From assembly GCA_900129595.1 (NCBI GenBank), contig FQWG01000012.1, forward strand, positions 122,920 through 186,919: a stretch of 64,000 bases of DNA, read 5' to 3'. A program made the translations under genes and the position numbers. This document shows positions 45,025 to 55,794 of the stretch, one piece after another. The notes beneath the pieces are model-generated. The model had not been told where the DNA came from. It was given only the letters and a program-made list of their open reading frames with translations, and did not search any database. Position 1 is the stretch's first letter. Each line of letters begins with the position of its first letter. The DNA is from Flavobacterium frigidimaris. GTDB taxonomy: Bacteria; Bacteroidota; Bacteroidia; Flavobacteriales; Flavobacteriaceae.

Positions 45025-46253
45025 AAACCAGTAATTCAGTACAGCGAATTTTAAACTACAATGAGATAAAAGGAAAAGAAGGAAAAGCAGAATGTATAAG
45101 TGCTATTAACTTTCCTCTGGAACTCGACAGGCTTAATTTTACTTTAAAACTCAACCGCTTTAGAAAACAGGCTTCGCTTAACGAAAACGTTAAGCGAAAC
45201 GCTGTACATATATCATTAAATTTTGATCCTTCTGAAAACCATTCTAAAGAAAAACTCAATGAAATTGCAAAAGTTTACATGGATAAAATCGGATTTGGAA
45301 AACAACCTTATCTGATTTATCAGCATTATGATGCAGGACATCCCCATTTGCATGTGATTACAAATAATATTCAAAGAGACGGAAAAAGGATTGATCTTCA
45401 TTTGTTGGGAATTAGAAAGTCAGAACCTGCAAGAAAAGAAATCGAAGAGGTTTTTAGACTTGTAAAAGCGGAGGACAGAAAAACAAGAGAACAATTTTCT
45501 TTACAACTAATTGCAACCCAGAAAATAGAATATGGAAAAGCAGAGTCCAAAAAAGCAATCAATGGAGTTTTAAACAAAGTTTTATTTGAATATAAATATT
45601 CAAGCCTTCCAGAGCTGAATGCCGTATTAAACCAGTATAATGTTCATGCTGACAGAGGAACTGAAGATTCTAGAGTATTTAAAAATAACGGTTTGCTTTA
45701 CAAAATAATTGATAAAAATTCCAAACCAGTTGGAGTGCCAATCAAGGCAAGTGATTTTTACAGTAAGCCAACATTAAAATTTTTGGAAGAAAAATTTAAG
45801 ATTAATGAGATAAAAAAACAATCACAAAAAAGTCATGTAAAAAATGCCGTAAGAATGGCTTTCTTTAATAAAAAAATAATATCTCCTGAAAAATTAGCAG
45901 ACTGCTTGGCAAACCAAGGCATTAATATGGTTTTAAGAAAAAGCAAAGATGGACAGTTATATGGAATAACTTATGTTGATCATAAAACTCAATGTGTCTT
46001 TAATGGAAGTAGCTTGGGGAAAGATTTTAGCGCAAAAGGAATTTTGGAACGCTGTAAACAAAGTATTTCCTATAATGGAAAACATCAAAATATATCAAGC
46101 TCACTTTCTCCAGAAAATACCCAAAATTTAGCGTCTAATGAGTATTTAAAAACGAAACCAATTGAATTATTAATGCGTACCGAAAATTATAATGATTATG
46201 TGCCTAAACATCTAAAACAAAAGAAAAAGAGAAAGTTAAGAAGAGGAATATGA
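45009..46253 (+). CDS. mobB: Relaxase (MOBP-type mobilisation nuclease)
   Basis: This 414-residue enzyme nicks DNA at oriT and stays bound to the 5' end for transfer. The metal-binding histidine motif is clear: LIYQHYDAGHPHLHVITNNIQRDGKRIDL, with HPHLH at 111-115. Tyr17 (RILNYNEIKGKEGKAECI) is the candidate nucleophile. The N-terminal nuclease domain covers about 230 residues; the rest is basic and helical, ending KHLKQKKKRKLRRGI. It is the only relaxase in the window. No coupling protein follows, unlike in most Bacteroidetes mob operons. Confidence 0.9.
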   Translation: MVAIIKTSNSVQRILNYNEIKGKEGKAECISAINFPLELDRLNFTLKLNRFRKQASLNENVKRNAVHISLNFDPSENHSKEKLNEIAKVYMDKIGFGKQPYLIYQHYDAGHPHLHVITNNIQRDGKRIDLHLLGIRKSEPARKEIEEVFRLVKAEDRKTREQFSLQLIATQKIEYGKAESKKAINGVLNKVLFEYKYSSLPELNAVLNQYNVHADRGTEDSRVFKNNGLLYKIIDKNSKPVGVPIKASDFYSKPTLKFLEEKFKINEIKKQSQKSHVKNAVRMAFFNKKIISPEKLADCLANQGINMVLRKSKDGQLYGITYVDHKTQCVFNGSSLGKDFSAKGILERCKQSISYNGKHQNISSSLSPENTQNLASNEYLKTKPIELLMRTENYNDYVPKHLKQKKKRKLRRGI

Positions 46254-46325
46254 AAAATTTAATTTTTAAACATATCGTTTTTTTGCCAACCGATCCAAAA
46301 AATAAAAAGATTCCACAAAATAAAT

Positions 46326-49163
46326 TTAATCATTAAAAAACATATCAATAAAATTAAGGAATTTATTTAAAACCGTCTCTCCTATTTTTGCTCGTTGCAT
46401 AATTGAGGGTTGATTCTCTAATACTTCGATTACTTCTTGTTTGGTCGGAATTCGTTGGGTGAATAAATAATCTTCTGTTAATTTTTTTAGTTTGTCTGCA
46501 TTTATCCTTTCATCTAATACAAACTTATCAAATGCTTTTTGCTGCTCTTCAATCATAAATGAAGCATACCCTTCCTCAATTGATGCATCTTCAAGCAATG
46601 GTAAGTTTTCTTCGACGAAACGTTCTATTAATTCGCGTTTGCTTCGTAGTTTGACATCGCCTGCTACTATATCTAATATTTCTTTTTGTTTGCGTTCTTT
46701 TTCCTCTGGGTTTGTTGCTTGTAATTTAGCTAATAATCCTAAAATATAGGTTACCGTAATATCATCCCGATGAATCAATTCTAATTCAAAATCAACTTCG
46801 TTTAGTATGGAGGCTTTTTCTTTTTTACCTTTATCGGACAACTCCAAATATTTGGATTTATAATTGTCAAATTCTTGTTGGTCTAAAATAATATCATCAA
46901 AATTAAAATCGACAAAAGATGCAATTATATTTTTTAATCTAATGATTTCACGAAATGCTTTTACAAATTCTAATTCTTCACCTTCGGTATATAAGTCGTC
47001 AACGGATTCATAAGTTGGTGCAATTGCTATTAAATTATCGTAGGCTTCATTAATTTCTTTGATGTAACTTTCATAGGGTTTTAAGATGATAATTTCTTTT
47101 GCTTTTTTATCTGAAAATAAAGCAATAGCATCATCAGTGGCTTTTTTAAGATTTCTGAATACTACAATATTTCCTTGTGACTTTTTATCTCCAAGTATTC
47201 TGTTTGTTCTTGAATAGGCTTGAATTAAACCGTGGTATTTTAGATTTTTATCTACAAATAAGGTGTTCAACGATTTACTATCAAATCCTGTTAAAAACAT
47301 ATTGACTACAAATAAAATATCTATTTGCTTGGCACGTACTCTTTGTGCAATGTCTTTATAGTAATTATAAAAAGATTGACTGTCTTTTGTTGTCCAATTG
47401 GATTTAAAGGTTTTATTATATTCTTCAATATAGCTTTCAAGTTTGTCTCTTTTATGGTAAGCATTATAAACTTCTTGTCGCTCGGCTACCTCATTAAAGT
47501 CTCTTTCATCATAATCATCAGTATCGCTAATCATTTCATCATTGGCACCAAAACTAAAAATTGTTGCAATATTCAGATTGTGTTTTCCTTCTTGTTTTAA
47601 TTTCAGAAACAAATCGTAATATTTAATCAACATTTCTACGCTACTCACACAAAACATAGCTGTAAAGGCTTTGTTTTGTGTTTTAATTGGATGCTGTTGA
47701 ATTATGTAATTGGTTATTTTTTCAATACGATCTTTACTTTCTATTAATTCCTGGATATCAATTGCTTCTACATCAATATCTATTTCGTTTTGAGAATTTT
47801 CACGTTCTTTGTACTTTCCCACATATTCTACAGAAAAACGTAATACGTTTTCATCTTTAATAGCGTCGGTAATAACATAACTATGCAGTTGCTCTCCGAA
47901 TAAGCTAGCTGTTGTTTGGTTTTGCTTGTTTTTAGACAAAGCATTTTCGACAAAAATAGGTGTGCCTGTAAAACCAAACATTTGATAATTTTCGAAATAT
48001 TGGGTTATTTTTTTATGTGTATCACCAAATTGAGAACGGTGGCATTCGTCAAAAATAAAGACAATTTTTTTATGTTTTAAATCGTCCATTGTTTTAAGAT
48101 GGTGTTCTCGTGTTATGGCATTGTACAACTTTTGAATGGTTGTAACAATCAATTTGCTATTTGCGTCCTTGAACTGCCGAACCAAATTGGTAGTATTATT
48201 GGTTGGATCAATACAATCGGGTTTGAAGGCGTTGAATTCTTTAGCTGTTTGATAATCTAAATCTTGTCTGTCTACACAAAAAACTACTTTATCTACTTTG
48301 GGTAATTGGGATAATATTTGACTTGCTTTGAACGAAGTTAATGTTTTACCTGAACCTGTTGTATGCCAAATATAACCGTTATGATTACTGTTTTTTACTT
48401 TGTCAATAATGCGTTCTACGGCATTGAATTGATAGGGACGCAATACCATAAGCATTTTATCAGAATCGTGTAATACGGTGTATTTAGTTATCATTTTTGA
48501 CAAATGACATTTCTCTAGAAACGTATTAGCAAAATCTTCGAGTTTAGAAATACGTTTGTTGTTTTCGTCTGTCCAATAAAAAGTTTGCTTAAAGTCAGGT
48601 TTTTTATTCCCGAAATTGCTAAAGTATTTGGTATTGACACCATTACTGATGACAAATAATTGTACATAATTAAATAAACCTGTCTTGGCTGAAAAGGAAT
48701 GTTTTTGATAGCGAGTGATTTGATTGTAGGCTTCTTTTAATTCCAAGCCTGTTTTCTTTAATTCGATTTGAACCAAGGGCAATCCATTAATTAAAATAGT
48801 TACATCGTAGCGGTTTTTATAAGTGCCTTCAACCGTTATTTGATTGGTAACTTGGTATTCATTTTGACACCAAAAATCCATATTCAAGAACTCAACATAA
48901 ACCAATTCGTTGGATTCGTTTTTGAAAGCAAACTTATCTCGAAGCAATAAAGCCTTGTCAAAAACATTATTAGATTTGGTTAAATGATTCAGTATTTGCT
49001 TAAAATCACTATCAGAAAACTTTTTTTTATTGTGCTTTTCTAATTGCTTTTTAAGATTAATCAATAAATCATCCTCGTCTTTAATGATTACTTTATCATA
49101 ACCATTTGAAGCTAATTGATTTACTAAATTTTGTTCTAAAATTAATTCTGATTGTGATGTCAT
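46326..49163 (-). CDS. hsdR: Type I restriction enzyme, subunit R
   Basis: This 945-residue motor-nuclease cleaves foreign DNA after translocation. The N-terminal nuclease site is Asp120 with ELK (134-136) in the context YDVTILINGLPLVQIELKKTG. Helicase motifs follow: TTGSGKT (about 268-274), FIFDECHRSQFGD (about 370), GFTGTP and the later LTGFDSKSLNTLFVDK / YSRTNRI. The length is typical. It is downstream of hsdM and hsdS on one strand, 56 bp after hsdS. All key residues are present, so it should be active. Confidence 0.95.
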   Translation of the reverse strand: MTSQSELILEQNLVNQLASNGYDKVIIKDEDDLLINLKKQLEKHNKKKFSDSDFKQILNHLTKSNNVFDKALLLRDKFAFKNESNELVYVEFLNMDFWCQNEYQVTNQITVEGTYKNRYDVTILINGLPLVQIELKKTGLELKEAYNQITRYQKHSFSAKTGLFNYVQLFVISNGVNTKYFSNFGNKKPDFKQTFYWTDENNKRISKLEDFANTFLEKCHLSKMITKYTVLHDSDKMLMVLRPYQFNAVERIIDKVKNSNHNGYIWHTTGSGKTLTSFKASQILSQLPKVDKVVFCVDRQDLDYQTAKEFNAFKPDCIDPTNNTTNLVRQFKDANSKLIVTTIQKLYNAITREHHLKTMDDLKHKKIVFIFDECHRSQFGDTHKKITQYFENYQMFGFTGTPIFVENALSKNKQNQTTASLFGEQLHSYVITDAIKDENVLRFSVEYVGKYKERENSQNEIDIDVEAIDIQELIESKDRIEKITNYIIQQHPIKTQNKAFTAMFCVSSVEMLIKYYDLFLKLKQEGKHNLNIATIFSFGANDEMISDTDDYDERDFNEVAERQEVYNAYHKRDKLESYIEEYNKTFKSNWTTKDSQSFYNYYKDIAQRVRAKQIDILFVVNMFLTGFDSKSLNTLFVDKNLKYHGLIQAYSRTNRILGDKKSQGNIVVFRNLKKATDDAIALFSDKKAKEIIILKPYESYIKEINEAYDNLIAIAPTYESVDDLYTEGEELEFVKAFREIIRLKNIIASFVDFNFDDIILDQQEFDNYKSKYLELSDKGKKEKASILNEVDFELELIHRDDITVTYILGLLAKLQATNPEEKERKQKEILDIVAGDVKLRSKRELIERFVEENLPLLEDASIEEGYASFMIEEQQKAFDKFVLDERINADKLKKLTEDYLFTQRIPTKQEVIEVLENQPSIMQRAKIGETVLNKFLNFIDMFFND

Positions 49164-49219
49164 TTATAAAAAATATTAATACTTCGTTAATATATTTGAA
49201 ACTATGGCTTTATCTTTTT

Positions 49220-50434
49220 TTAAATAAACATTTGTTGTAATAATCCTTTTTTATACTCTTGTGTGTCTTCTATTTGAGTGGCAATTAATTCTATTTTTTC
49301 ATCAATTGAGGATAGAAAATTAGCAATTTTGGTTTGTTCTTTTAAACAAGGAATTGGAATATTGAAACCTTTAACAGTTTGCGCATTTAAATTACCTTGT
49401 GTTCCTGTGGTAATATATTCTGCAAGATGCTTTTGAAAATATTGTAAAAAATAATATACAAAGTCAGTAAAAATATTCTCTTTTAAAATTAAATTTAAAA
49501 CTGCTTGTGATGTAGCTAATGGAATTTTATTAATTGCCGCAAAACCAACAGAAGCATACATTGAATAGATAATTGAATTAGCTGGTACTAACCAAGATGA
49601 TGAATTTTTTAAGCCCATTTCTGAAATACTATTTGAAGTATATTCAATATATTTCCCTTGTTTTGTCATATCACTAATAGATAAAAAAGGAATATCTCCA
49701 TCATAATAATCTTTATTTGATGATTTTGGTGTTCCTCCACTTTGAATTTTGACACAAATATCAGCTATAGTACTTTCTGCCCAATCTTCAAAAGCATTTC
49801 CATTATCATCTTTAAATCTTAATTCTTGATTGAATATTTGTTGCATTATGCTTTTTTTGTAGTCTTTTAAAAGTGATTTTTTTTCTTTTAAAAGGTTTAA
49901 TTTTTCATCTACTGCTGAAAGGAAATTGGCAATTTTGGTTTGTTCTTCTATTGATGGAATTATTAATTTAGAATTATCAAATTCTTTTTGGCCTAAAGTT
50001 TTGTTTCTTCCAGCCCCACCTGGAGAGGCAGATTCAAGTAAAAATTTGCCTTTTTGTGATGTAAAGAAATAATTTAAAAAATTAACATCTGATTTATTAT
50101 CAAAAGGTAAATACATAGGAAATCGGTGTGAAGCAATTAACCCAATTTCATTTTTTGTCGTTATAGAAACTGCCTGTTCCCAAGCAAAAACTATATTTAT
50201 TATAAGTGCATTTTCTATAATCCAAAACACCCTTTTGTTTCCTAATACTATACCACTAACAAGTTCTTTATGAAATATTCCTTTACAATGTGATCGTATT
50301 CCAATCTGTTTATAATCTTTCGTCAATTCAACTTTTACTGGCTTAACATATCTTTGGATGATATGTTTTATTTTAACTTCTTCCCAATTCTTTCTGAAAT
50401 ATGGGAACCTTATTTTTGGTTCTGATAATTTCAT
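49220..50434 (-). CDS. hsdS: Type I restriction enzyme, specificity subunit
   Basis: This 404-residue protein sets the DNA target of the methylase and nuclease. Two target-recognition domains are visible, each followed by a conserved coiled helix: EEQTKIANFLSAVDEKLNLLKEKKSLLKDYKKSIMQQIF after the first, KEQTKIANFLSSIDEKIELIATQIEDTQEYKKGLLQQMF after the second. This is the full two-half architecture. Its ATG directly follows the hsdM stop. The target sequence cannot be predicted by eye. Confidence 0.93.
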   Translation of the reverse strand: MKLSEPKIRFPYFRKNWEEVKIKHIIQRYVKPVKVELTKDYKQIGIRSHCKGIFHKELVSGIVLGNKRVFWIIENALIINIVFAWEQAVSITTKNEIGLIASHRFPMYLPFDNKSDVNFLNYFFTSQKGKFLLESASPGGAGRNKTLGQKEFDNSKLIIPSIEEQTKIANFLSAVDEKLNLLKEKKSLLKDYKKSIMQQIFNQELRFKDDNGNAFEDWAESTIADICVKIQSGGTPKSSNKDYYDGDIPFLSISDMTKQGKYIEYTSNSISEMGLKNSSSWLVPANSIIYSMYASVGFAAINKIPLATSQAVLNLILKENIFTDFVYYFLQYFQKHLAEYITTGTQGNLNAQTVKGFNIPIPCLKEQTKIANFLSSIDEKIELIATQIEDTQEYKKGLLQQMFI

Positions 50435-52027
50435 TTAAAAAGGGGTTTTAATTTTTAACTCATTACAAAAAGAAGTAATAGTTTTGTCAATCTTTTGCAT
50501 TTTATTATCAACTAATTGCAATTGATTCGCAATAACTTCAATGTTGATTTCAATTGCTTCTTCAAAAGTATTTATGTATTTTGGAATATTTAAATTATAA
50601 TCGTTTGCTTTTACTTCTTCAAGTGTAACAATATTGGAGTATTTATCAATTACTAAACGGTTTTGATAAGTTGAAATAATTTTATCAATGTCTTCTCCTC
50701 GTAAAATGTTTTGATTTTTAGCTTTTTCAAAATCGTTACTGGCATCAATAAATAATATATTTTCTGGTGTTTCTTTACATTTCTTTAAAACCAAGATGCA
50801 AGTAGGAATACTTGTACCGTAAAACAAATTAGACGGCAAGCCAATTATTGCATCTATGTAATTTCGGTCTTCAATAAGGAATTTACGAATGTGACCTTCC
50901 GCAGCACCACGAAATAAAACACCGTGAGGTGCAATACAAGCCATAATACCGTTATCGTCTAACTGATGCACCATATGCTGAATAAAAGCAAAGTCAGCTT
51001 TTGTTCCTGGTGCTAGTCTTCCGTATTGTGAAAAACGATCATCATTTGAAAACAAAGGATTGGCAGACCATTTCGCAGAAAAAGGAGGATTGGCTACAAT
51101 AGCATCAAATTTAAAATCTAAATGTTGTGGTTTTTCAAGTGTATCTTCATTTTTAATATCGAATTTATGATAATTGACATCGTGCAAAATCATATTCATT
51201 CGCGCCAAGTTGTAGGTTGTACGGTTTTGTTCTTGTCCATAAAAATGTCCTACTTCGTCTACTTCTCTGGCTACACGAAGCAATAAAGAACCCGAACCAC
51301 AAGTAGGATCATAAACTGATTTTAATTTGCTTTTGCGAGTGGTTACAATTTTTGCCAAGATAGAAGACACTTGTTGTGGAGTGTAGAATTCACCTGCTTT
51401 TTGTCCTGCGCCTGCGGCAAATTGTCCAATTAAATATTCGTAAGCATCGCCTAGAACATCACCATCGGTATTGTCTAAATCAAAATCGATTTCGTCTAAA
51501 GCTGTCAGAATTTTTACAATTACATCGTTTCGGTCTTTGGTTGTTCTACCAATTTTAGTTGAGTTTAAATCAATATCATAGAATAAATTATCAAAGTCGT
51601 CTTGGCTCTCTGAACCCATTGTACTTTTTTCGATAGAATTCAAAACATTGGCTAAATCTTCGAGAATAAAAGTACTTTGAATTTGCTCTTCATCGTCTTG
51701 ATTGATGATTTTTGCATTTCCTTTTTTAGCAATGTTAGTGAACAATTCAGAAGGTTTTAAGAAATACCCCAAGGCATCAACTGTGGCTTCTTTTAGCGCT
51801 TCTAAAATTGTTTTTCCATCGGTGCTGTTTTCGTCTATTTCATTAAAAACAATACCGTCAGGTTTTAGAAAATCATTGGCTTTTTTTTCTAGTTTTTCTG
51901 AAAGGTATTTGTAAAATATAAAACCAAGAATATAATCTTGAAATTGATTGGCTGATATTTTACCTCTTAATATATTGGCTATTGCCCATAATTGTGATTG
52001 TAGAAGTTTCTTTTGTTCGTCTGACAT
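50435..52027 (-). CDS. hsdM: Type I restriction enzyme, methyltransferase subunit
   Basis: This 530-residue adenine N6-methyltransferase has an N-terminal helical domain (KKLLQSQLWAIANILRGKISANQFQDYILGFIFYKYLSE), the SAM-binding motif VYDPTCGSGSLLLRV (about 236-250) and the catalytic NPPF (about 313-316). It is the first gene of the hsdMSR operon. Length and motifs are normal, so it is probably active. It lies next to the mobilisation module and is likely cargo of the element. Confidence 0.95.
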   Translation of the reverse strand: MSDEQKKLLQSQLWAIANILRGKISANQFQDYILGFIFYKYLSEKLEKKANDFLKPDGIVFNEIDENSTDGKTILEALKEATVDALGYFLKPSELFTNIAKKGNAKIINQDDEEQIQSTFILEDLANVLNSIEKSTMGSESQDDFDNLFYDIDLNSTKIGRTTKDRNDVIVKILTALDEIDFDLDNTDGDVLGDAYEYLIGQFAAGAGQKAGEFYTPQQVSSILAKIVTTRKSKLKSVYDPTCGSGSLLLRVAREVDEVGHFYGQEQNRTTYNLARMNMILHDVNYHKFDIKNEDTLEKPQHLDFKFDAIVANPPFSAKWSANPLFSNDDRFSQYGRLAPGTKADFAFIQHMVHQLDDNGIMACIAPHGVLFRGAAEGHIRKFLIEDRNYIDAIIGLPSNLFYGTSIPTCILVLKKCKETPENILFIDASNDFEKAKNQNILRGEDIDKIISTYQNRLVIDKYSNIVTLEEVKANDYNLNIPKYINTFEEAIEINIEVIANQLQLVDNKMQKIDKTITSFCNELKIKTPF

Positions 52028-52542
52028 TGTAGAATTAACTGATTGTTGAGATGAATTATTTTAATTCATATAAATGGCTAAAGTAGTTATAAACTTATAT
52101 AGTGTAAAAACATATTTCCCTATTTTTTGATAAAAAAACCTGTTATAGTTAAATCAAAGATTATGAAAAAAAAGATTTTAAAAGCCTAATTTCAAACTTA
52201 TGCTTAAAAAGTATTTTAAATTTAGAAAAAACAGTACAAATACGTGTTGTCTACTGTCAATTAATAACTAGACTTGTAAGTACTTTACTTTACGTTACGG
52301 TTTTCCGTATAAACGATAATAAATAAATAGCAATATTTGCTAATTCTGCTAAACTAATGTCCATTGTATGTTCACCAGCTATGTATTTAATCCAACTCAT
52401 GTTAATGAATTGTTAGCTTACGCCTGGGTAAGCCCAGAAATATTACAAATGATTAATGAAAGAGAAAAAAATATGTAAAAGAATAAGGTTTATTTATAAA
52501 AAGTATTTACAGTTTAGAGATAGGTAGTATAGTAAATAAAAT
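52028..52542. other. Intergenic region upstream of hsdM
   Basis: This 515-bp stretch separates divergent genes. Two short antisense frames of 36 codons overlap here (52290-52400 minus, 52368-52478 plus), and neither has support as a gene. The plus frame ends in a plausible-looking helical tail (ILQMINEREKNM) and may be a remnant. Otherwise AT-rich, with the hsdM promoter presumably inside. Confidence 0.4.
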
Positions 52543-52728
52543 ATGAAAAAAGAATTGACAAGAGAACAAATGATATTATTAATAGCTTATGATTATGGGT
52601 GTAGTGCAGATATAACAAGTAAATTAAAAACTGAAATATTAAAAGAAGTTTGTAATTCCAGCCAGCCTTTTGTATACTTGAGTAATTTGCTTAAGTTTGG
52701 AAAAGCAGATATTTATTTGGACAATTAA
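52543..52728 (+). CDS. Small hypothetical protein
   Basis: A 61-residue protein (MKKELTREQMILLIAYDYGCSAD...) with a hydrophilic, helical composition and two cysteines. It has an ATG after an A-rich leader typical of this genome. I do not recognise it. It stands alone, 262 bp before the KAP NTPase gene on the same strand. It could be a small regulator or antitoxin-like partner of the defence genes, or a chance frame. Confidence 0.35.
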   Translation: MKKELTREQMILLIAYDYGCSADITSKLKTEILKEVCNSSQPFVYLSNLLKFGKADIYLDN

Positions 52729-52990
52729 ATTAACCCAAAACCTCAAAAGAACTAAGCGCATAAATTAAAAAAGATCCAACATCAAGGTTTTTTAAGGATG
52801 AGCAGAATTCCGACGTTTGATTATTTCATATTGGCATTTAGCAGTCTACAAGGGATTAGAGATTTTTAGTTGATTGTGGCAATAATTAAGACATAAAAAA
52901 GTGGTTGAAATATTTTTGATGCTGTTATAATTGGGAAACAGGAAATTCAGTAATTCGTAATTAGTTATTAAATAACGTAAATTTTAAATA

Positions 52991-55687
52991 GTGAGAATAA
53001 TTAGAGTCAATACAAAATTTATAATAGTATTTATAACAGTAATCGCATATTCGCTCATTTTTATAGAGGCAATAAGTAATCTACTTATTAAAATTGGAGA
53101 AGTTGTCCATAGTAATTCCCTATCCTTTCAACTGGGGTATTTCCTGACTATAGGATTATTAATGATCGGTTATACATATTCTCTAAATAATCGGTTTATT
53201 CAAAATAAACAAATAACTTTTTTATTATTCTATATAACTGCCATATACCTTCTATTTCGGTTCTTATTCTGCTCCTTAATTTTTTTTTCTAAGATTTATG
53301 AATCATTACGATATGCTGATATAATCATAATTATTTGTCTTTTTCATATCATAAATCTAATCATAGTTGAATTAAAATATAATTTCATATTACGAACAAC
53401 TAAAGATAAAGCTTATTTCATTGAAGACGGAATTTTCATTGATGGAGAAATTGATAATGAGAAAATACTACAAAAACTAATAGATGTTGTTACAAACTTT
53501 AAACCTGATTCAGCGTTTAGCATTGGAATAAATGCCGTCTGGGGCTACGGAAAGAGTAGTTTTTTACACAGATTTAAAAATGAATATCAAAGAAAAAATA
53601 CTAATGCTATAATCTTTTGGAACAGGATATGGAAAAATAAGGGATCTGTTGCAATAATTGAAAATTTCTTTGAAGAACTTAAAAATAATCTTAAACCTTT
53701 TTCTTCTGAAATATCTGGTGATATTAATAATTATGTTGATTCGATATTAAAACTATCGGACACAGACTTACATAAAATCGTTAGTTCAGGCAGAACAATA
53801 CTTAATGAGAATTCGACATTGGAAAAGTTTTACAATGGAATAAATGATAATATAAAAAAAATAGATAGACAGGTAATTATTCTTTTAGATGACTTAGATC
53901 GATTAGAAAAGCCTGAAATAATGGATACATTAAAATTAATTAGAACATTGTCAGATTTTAACAATGTAATATTTATTGCTGGCTATGATAGAAAATATAT
54001 AGTAGAAACTATTGAAACTCCTAAAAATAATTATTTGGATAAGATTTTTAATGTCGAAATTAATTTATTACCATTTGATGAGCAATTAATCATAGATGAA
54101 TTAATTCGACTAGTTGAAATTTCATTTCCTTACAACCAAAAAGAATCTGATGAAGTAGGCTTCAATAAATCTTTTAAAGAGCTATTTAGCGTTGAAAGTA
54201 TCTCAATAAGTGATATAAATCTTGATAATATATTACACACAAAATCTATTTGCACAGTTCGGGATTTAAGATACCAAGATTTTTTAAAGACATATCGTGA
54301 TGTTAAAAGATTTTTTAATGAATTTAAATTCAATTCCGATTTTTTGGATAGTGAATTTGATGTAGTTGGAAAAGAATATATTTTATTAAAACTACTAAAT
54401 TATCGTTTTCGAGATTTAAATAATATTCTTTTTCCTAATATAAACAGGTTATTAACCAAAAGTACTTTAGATGAAGTAAATAATACAATTCATAATGTAA
54501 ATTCATCTGCCAATAACATCTATGTCTATGACGCTGAAGCTCAAAAGCGAATAAAAATAACATTAGCACAGTATAATTCAGATGAAATAGAAATAATAGA
54601 ATCTGTATTATGCAAATTATTTGGAAGTAAACAAACATCTTACTATCAAAATAATCAAAATGCAATTTCTAAAATATACTATACAGAAGTGTACATAAGA
54701 AATAATATCGCTGGAGGAAAAATTTCATTATCTGATCTACAACGTGAATTTTCATCTGCATCGTTGATAAAAATTGCAAAAGATATTAACAAATCAACAG
54801 ACTCAAAATTTCAAGTTTCAAACGAGTTAAAACAGTTTATTTTTAATAACGAACCGCAATCTAAAGAGCAATATTTAGACTCATTAAGAACTTTGAATAT
54901 CCTTGTGCAATATGGCACCTCAATTGATGATCAAAAAATAATTGATATTCTCCGTTTAGGATTTAATAAATATTATAAAAAAGATAAAAAAACGTTTTTA
55001 TTTGAACTTTTAAAAATAATAAAAAATGAACCTATAGGTTATTTAGACAAGCTTTTAAGCGAGATCAATATGGATTTCAAACGTAAAGAAAGTAAGTTGG
55101 ATTATGGAGAACGAATTAAAACATTTAAAAACAACGAATTTTCTACAAAAGATTTAAAATATTTGTTTAATGAAAAAATAAAGCTTCAAATTGAAAAGAA
55201 AGAGAACCCAAACATTATAACAGCAACTTATAATTTATTTGTTGAAAAAATAGTAGTCGATAAAAAAATCATTCGGGATAAAGATCTTAATATCTTAATA
55301 GGAGAAGACATTAAAAATCGTTTCAAAGATTACTTTACTTCAACTATGTTTGAGTCAGTTAGGGAAAAAATGGATGAAACTATTGGTGAATTTATTGGTT
55401 ATGAACCTAATTTTACACTAGCACAAATTTTTTCTAATCCAAAAACTCAAGAATTAGTTATTCAAAATCCAAGTGATGAATCTATACTAGATAAATTTTA
55501 TCGTGAGGGATGGGACAATTTTAATTCATTTATTGAAAGTATAAATCTCACAGAGCAAAATTTTGAGTCAGATATTCAACAAAAAATACAGTTTATGAAA
55601 AATTTTGTATCTGAATATATTAAGAATGGCTATAAACCGCTGAATAAGAAACAATATGAGCATATTTTTGATGACCTACCTTTTTAA
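52991..55687 (+). CDS. KAP-family membrane P-loop NTPase
   Basis: This 898-residue protein starts with about four membrane segments in the first 130 residues. A KAP-type NTPase domain follows: Walker A VWGYGKSSFLHRF (about 183-195) and Walker B VIILLDDLDRLEKPEI (about 294-309). The insertion of membrane helices next to the P-loop is the KAP hallmark. The C-terminal 500 residues are helical and unlike anything I know. The start codon is GTG. KAP NTPases occur in phage-exclusion systems such as PifA. Its place 107 bp before mcrB suggests a defence role, perhaps as an McrBC partner. Confidence 0.8.
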   Translation: MRIIRVNTKFIIVFITVIAYSLIFIEAISNLLIKIGEVVHSNSLSFQLGYFLTIGLLMIGYTYSLNNRFIQNKQITFLLFYITAIYLLFRFLFCSLIFFSKIYESLRYADIIIIICLFHIINLIIVELKYNFILRTTKDKAYFIEDGIFIDGEIDNEKILQKLIDVVTNFKPDSAFSIGINAVWGYGKSSFLHRFKNEYQRKNTNAIIFWNRIWKNKGSVAIIENFFEELKNNLKPFSSEISGDINNYVDSILKLSDTDLHKIVSSGRTILNENSTLEKFYNGINDNIKKIDRQVIILLDDLDRLEKPEIMDTLKLIRTLSDFNNVIFIAGYDRKYIVETIETPKNNYLDKIFNVEINLLPFDEQLIIDELIRLVEISFPYNQKESDEVGFNKSFKELFSVESISISDINLDNILHTKSICTVRDLRYQDFLKTYRDVKRFFNEFKFNSDFLDSEFDVVGKEYILLKLLNYRFRDLNNILFPNINRLLTKSTLDEVNNTIHNVNSSANNIYVYDAEAQKRIKITLAQYNSDEIEIIESVLCKLFGSKQTSYYQNNQNAISKIYYTEVYIRNNIAGGKISLSDLQREFSSASLIKIAKDINKSTDSKFQVSNELKQFIFNNEPQSKEQYLDSLRTLNILVQYGTSIDDQKIIDILRLGFNKYYKKDKKTFLFELLKIIKNEPIGYLDKLLSEINMDFKRKESKLDYGERIKTFKNNEFSTKDLKYLFNEKIKLQIEKKENPNIITATYNLFVEKIVVDKKIIRDKDLNILIGEDIKNRFKDYFTSTMFESVREKMDETIGEFIGYEPNFTLAQIFSNPKTQELVIQNPSDESILDKFYREGWDNFNSFIESINLTEQNFESDIQQKIQFMKNFVSEYIKNGYKPLNKKQYEHIFDDLPF

Positions 55688-55794
55688 ATAAAACGGTACG
55701 ATAATTAGATCAAAACATGATGTTCATTTAAAAGCTCATGTTTTAGCTAATAGAAAATTATTCTTTGGTTTTTAAATCTATAAAAATTTAATTA

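Noticed and set aside
52290..52478. Two overlapping 36-codon antisense frames
   Set aside because: They are short, antisense to each other and without recognisable family or good start context; at most one is a remnant.
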